From positions 1 through 9,198 of the forward strand of contig JAEYPA010000044.1 of assembly GCA_023411225.1 (NCBI GenBank): 9,198 nucleotides of DNA, read 5' to 3'. Under the pieces are notes generated by a model. The model made no database searches, had not been told where the DNA came from, and worked only from the letters and a program-made list of their open reading frames with translations. Every line of letters begins with the position of its first letter. Positions within the stretch are counted from its first letter, which is position 1. Source of the stretch: Bacillota bacterium. Lineage in GTDB: Bacteria; Bacillota; Clostridia; Lachnospirales; Lachnospiraceae. The position numbers and the translations under genes were made by a program. Shown piece by piece: positions 6,351-9,198 of this stretch.

Positions 6351-8921
6351 CTATGCATTGCGTCCACAACAGAATTTATATTTTTTCCCACTTCCACAAG
6401 GACAAGGATCGTTTGGCTGAATCTTCTTGGCAGCTCTTCTTACAGGCCCTTTCTTGACACTATCATCCTTATTGGTTCCAGTTACTTTGGCAACCTGTTC
6501 ACGCTCTACCTTCTGTTCAATCCTAATATGGCATAAAGCTTTAATAGTATCCTCTGTGATAGCCTGTGTCATCTCTTCAAACATTCCATAACCACTGAAT
6601 TTGTACTCTACCAATGGATCTCTCTGACCATAAGCCTGAAGACCGATACCCTGACGAAGCTGATCCATATCATCGATATGTGCCATCCATTTGCTATCAA
6701 TTACCTTAAGCAAGATGACACGCTCTATCTCACGAATCTGTTCTGATTCAGGAAATTCAGCTTCCTTCATCTCATAGAACTTCACAGCTTCTTCTTTTAA
6801 TTGCTGCATCAGTTCCTGCTTCGTGATAGTGTTCATCTCATCCTTAGTCATATGAATAGGTTCAATCGGAATGATTGGAATTAACAAATTGTTTAACTCA
6901 GGAATATCCCAGTCATCTGGATTCTGATCATCATTAATACATTTATTCACCATATGCTCTACATTATCTGTAATCATCTTAAAGATGGTATCACGCATAT
7001 TCTCTCCATCGAGAACACGTCGACGTTCCTTGTAAATAATCTCTCTCTGTTCATTATTTACCTGATCATATTCCAGTAAATTCTTACGAATACCAAAGTT
7101 ATTATTTTCTATTCTCATTTGGGCCTTTTGGATGGCCTTACTTAACATGCTATGCTGAATCTCTTCACCTTCCTGAATTCCAAGAGAGGTAAAAAGGTTC
7201 ATTAGACGCTCAGAACCAAACAGACGCATTAAATCATCTTGTAAAGAGATATAGAACTTGGATTCACCTGGGTCTCCCTGCCGACCGGCACGACCTCTTA
7301 ACTGATTATCAATACGACGAGACTCGTGTCTCTCTGTACCAATAATCTTAAGACCACCTAATTCCTTAACACCCTCACCTAACTTAATATCTGTACCACG
7401 GCCTGCCATGTTAGTAGCTATAGTAACTGCTCCCATCTGTCCAGCCTGCGCAATGATCTCAGCCTCAAGTTCATGAAACTTAGCGTTTAAGACTTTATGG
7501 GGAATTCCCTTTTTACGAAGTATATCACTTAACTCTTCAGAAGCCTCAATGGTAATAGTACCAACCAAGACTGGTTGTCCCTTCTTGTGAGAGGCAACAA
7601 TATCATTGATAACTGCATTAATCTTTTCTTTTCTTGTCTTAAATACGGCATCCTGGTGATCCATACGGACAACTGGAAGATTAGTAGGCACTTCGATTAC
7701 ATCCATACCATAAATAATACGGAATTCCTTCTCTTCTGTTAATGCAGTACCGGTCATACCGGCTTTCTTTGCATACTTATTAAAAAAGTTCTGGAAAGTA
7801 ATAGTGGCAAGTGTTCTACTTTCTCTCTTTACTTTAACTTTTTCTTTTGCTTCTATGGCCTGATGCAGACCATCACTGTAACGACGGCCAGGCATAATAC
7901 GTCCAGTAAACTCATCAACAATAAGAACTTCGTCATCTTTTACTACATAATCCTTATCTCTGAACATCAGATTATGAGCACGCAAAGCCAAAATGATGTT
8001 ATGCTGAATCTCCAAGTTCTCAGCATCCGCTAGGTTCTCTAAATGGAAAAATTGTTCTACCTTATGAACACCCTGTTCTGTCAGGTTAACATTCTTATCC
8101 TTCTCATTTACTACAAAGTCACCAGTCTCCTGGAAATCTTCCTTCATCATGATGTCCATCTTGGAAAGCTCTTTCTCAGTACCTTTTTCCAATTGTCCTG
8201 CCAGAATGTCACACATCTCATAAAGCTTAGTAGACTTTCCACTTTGACCAGAAATAATAAGAGGTGTACGAGCTTCATCGATTAAAACAGAGTCAACCTC
8301 ATCGATAATAGCATAGTGCAGATCTCTCATAACCAATTGCTCTTTATAAATTACCATGTTATCTCTTAAGTAATCAAAGCCCAGTTCGTTATTGGTAGCA
8401 TAGGTAATATCACAATTATAGGCATCTCTACGTTCATCATTACTCATGGAGTTTAATACAACTCCTACTGTAAGTCCTAAAAATCTATGAACCTCACCCA
8501 TCCACTCGGCATCACGCTTTGCCAGGTAATCATTAACTGTTACAATATGAACACCTTTGCCTTCCAATGCATTCAAATAAGCTGGTAAAGTGGAAACCAA
8601 GGTCTTACCTTCACCAGTTCTCATCTCGGTAATACGTCCCTGGTGAAGAATGACACCACCAATCAACTGTACTCTATAATGTCTCATACCAAGGGTTCTC
8701 TTGGATGCTTCTCTTACAGTTGCAAATGCTTCTACAAGTAAATTATCCAGTGTCTCACCATTTTTCAAGCGTTCTTTAAACTCTACTGTTTTATGCCGTA
8801 ATTCTTCATCACTTAATTTTTCATAAGAAGGTTCTAATGCTTCAATTTTATCTACAATCGGGGTCACACGTCTAACCTCATGTTGACTATGTGTTCCAAA
8901 AATCTTTGTAAAGAATCCCAT
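6351..8921 (-). CDS. secA: Preprotein translocase ATPase subunit SecA
   Basis: SecA is the motor that drives unfolded preproteins through the SecYEG channel at the cytoplasmic face of the membrane. The 856-residue protein has the Walker A motif MRTGEGKT (100-107, Lys106), the Walker B/DEAD segment IIDEVDSVLIDEARTP starting near 205 (Asp207), the second nucleotide-binding domain with MAGRGTDIKLGEGV, IGTERHESRRIDNQLRGRAGRQGDPG, and scaffold and wing regions. The C-terminal tail NDPCPCGSGKKYKFCCGR provides a zinc site (Cys840, 842, 851, 852) that binds SecB or ribosomes in relatives. Length is close to Bacillus SecA (841). I chose the ATG at 8921 because AGGAG lies 8 bases before it and the residue numbers then match Bacillus (Lys106, Asp207); the GTG at 8930 overlaps the ribosome binding site. 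It is the first gene of the secA-prfB-cheW unit. Confidence 0.98.
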   Translation of the reverse strand: MGFFTKIFGTHSQHEVRRVTPIVDKIEALEPSYEKLSDEELRHKTVEFKERLKNGETLDNLLVEAFATVREASKRTLGMRHYRVQLIGGVILHQGRITEMRTGEGKTLVSTLPAYLNALEGKGVHIVTVNDYLAKRDAEWMGEVHRFLGLTVGVVLNSMSNDERRDAYNCDITYATNNELGFDYLRDNMVIYKEQLVMRDLHYAIIDEVDSVLIDEARTPLIISGQSGKSTKLYEMCDILAGQLEKGTEKELSKMDIMMKEDFQETGDFVVNEKDKNVNLTEQGVHKVEQFFHLENLADAENLEIQHNIILALRAHNLMFRDKDYVVKDDEVLIVDEFTGRIMPGRRYSDGLHQAIEAKEKVKVKRESRTLATITFQNFFNKYAKKAGMTGTALTEEKEFRIIYGMDVIEVPTNLPVVRMDHQDAVFKTRKEKINAVINDIVASHKKGQPVLVGTITIEASEELSDILRKKGIPHKVLNAKFHELEAEIIAQAGQMGAVTIATNMAGRGTDIKLGEGVKELGGLKIIGTERHESRRIDNQLRGRAGRQGDPGESKFYISLQDDLMRLFGSERLMNLFTSLGIQEGEEIQHSMLSKAIQKAQMRIENNNFGIRKNLLEYDQVNNEQREIIYKERRRVLDGENMRDTIFKMITDNVEHMVNKCINDDQNPDDWDIPELNNLLIPIIPIEPIHMTKDEMNTITKQELMQQLKEEAVKFYEMKEAEFPESEQIREIERVILLKVIDSKWMAHIDDMDQLRQGIGLQAYGQRDPLVEYKFSGYGMFEEMTQAITEDTIKALCHIRIEQKVEREQVAKVTGTNKDDSVKKGPVRRAAKKIQPNDPCPCGSGKKYKFCCGRNA

Positions 8922-9005
8922 ATTGTCCACTCCTGTGTTCTTTATTTATTAATTATAATACTCTCTACGGATAGTCTTCTACCCTTGTTTTCAGAATCTG
9001 CTAAT

Positions 9006-9034
9006 ATTGTAACATTACTAAATGTACTAATCAA
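9006..9034 (-). promoter_or_regulatory. Sigma-A-type promoter of the secA-prfB-cheW unit
   Basis: On the minus strand TTGATT (9034-9029) and TACAAT (9011-9006) are separated by 17 bases, with a TG one base before the -10 (extended -10) and an eight-A run just upstream of the -35 that resembles an UP element. Transcription would start near 8999 and leave a leader of about 77 bases before the secA ATG. A second TATAAT at 8957-8952 lacks a -35 and is less likely. Not tested, but the match is good in every element. Confidence 0.75.
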
Positions 9035-9044
9035 CTTTTTTTTC

Positions 9045-9064
9045 TAGGGTTAGTGATTACCCTA
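9045..9064. repeat. Inverted repeat just upstream of the secA promoter
   Basis: TAGGGT and ACCCTA flank an eight-base spacer, directly beside the A-run of the secA promoter. No T-run follows on either strand in a terminator-like position. It could be a regulator site upstream of the promoter, part of the adjacent hairpin cluster, or chance. Confidence 0.35.
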
Positions 9065-9069
9065 TACAT

Positions 9070-9198
9070 TGAATAATCATCCACCCGCACAGCGGGTGGT
9101 TTTTCATTTTCGGGCATAGCCCTAATACCACTAGCTGCGCACAAGTGCGCTTTTTAGTTGGCCTGCCAGCCACGCGTCAGTTTACTTGCTACCCGTAA
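9070..9198 (-). mobile_element. Possible end of an IS200/IS605-type element (structured non-coding block)
   Basis: This block is visibly richer in G+C than the genes beside it and carries three or more compact hairpins in about 100 bases: 9081-9099, GGGC-ATA-GCCC at 9112-9122 and GCGCAC-AA-GTGCGC at 9137-9150. On the minus strand a GC-rich hairpin lies close to the putative boundary, preceded by AAAAA and followed by a short AT-rich tail ending TTCAA, as at right ends of tnpB-bearing elements, where the omegaRNA is encoded. An open frame on the minus strand runs from the window edge to a TAA at 9156-9154, but 14 residues are too few to identify. No transposase gene is visible, so this is a guess from form. 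An ordinary intergenic region with terminators is the main alternative. Confidence 0.33.
9081..9104 (+). terminator. GC-rich hairpin with T-run on the plus strand
   Basis: CCACCCGC and GCGGGTGG form a perfect 8-bp stem with an ACA loop, followed by TTTTT on the plus strand. In form this is an intrinsic terminator for plus-strand transcription, yet no plus-strand gene lies to its left. On the minus strand it is followed by ATGATTATTCAA, which instead recalls the subterminal hairpin at an IS200/IS605 right end. The structure is certain; its role is not. Confidence 0.5.

Noticed and set aside
8922..8930. GTG at 8930 as the secA start
   Set aside because: It overlaps the AGGAG site that is well spaced for the ATG at 8921, and only the latter gives the family's usual residue numbering.
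8952..8957. Second TATAAT near the secA start as the main promoter
   Set aside because: No -35 hexamer or TG extension accompanies it, while the upstream promoter at 9006-9034 has all elements.

Overview
The window looks like AT-rich chromosomal DNA of a Gram-positive anaerobe of the class Clostridia. Lachnospiraceae is my best guess. This rests on the SecA, RF2 and UPF0735 ACT-protein types, the AGGAGG-type ribosome binding sites, and the ACT protein-hom-PGM-like kinase-aspartokinase order. The family-level placement is inference, not proof. All seven protein genes lie on the minus strand, so transcription runs from the right edge to the left.

Right edge (about 9045-9198): a comparatively GC-rich non-coding block with several compact hairpins. 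It may be the end of an IS200/IS605-type element, but I could not establish this. Just left of it is a strong sigma-A-type promoter (9006-9034) that drives the first transcription unit: secA (protein export ATPase), prfB (release factor 2, with the classic +1 programmed frameshift at CTTTGAC) and a single-domain cheW. A GNRA-capped terminator (4627-4657) ends this unit.

Middle to left (4445-240): an aspartate-family amino acid operon. It encodes a small HTH-ACT protein (UPF0735/PheB type), homoserine dehydrogenase, an archaeal-type phosphoglycerate-mutase-like enzyme and aspartate kinase. The PGM-like protein probably acts as an alternative homoserine kinase, because it sits between hom and lysC. 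The operon would then supply kinase, dehydrogenase and homoserine kinase for threonine synthesis, with an ACT-domain regulator in front. Homoserine dehydrogenase has a shortened C-terminal ACT-like region. Aspartate kinase carries an in-frame internal start with a strong ribosome binding site that should yield a separate regulatory beta subunit. No thrC or asd gene is in the window.

Left edge (1-177): a long near-perfect hairpin closes the lysC transcript. Immediately after it begins the 5' end of a group IIC intron on the same strand, cut by the window edge. Insertion just downstream of an intrinsic terminator is the known habit of this intron class. No CRISPR array, tRNA or rRNA was seen, and no gene-free stretch exceeds 300 bases.
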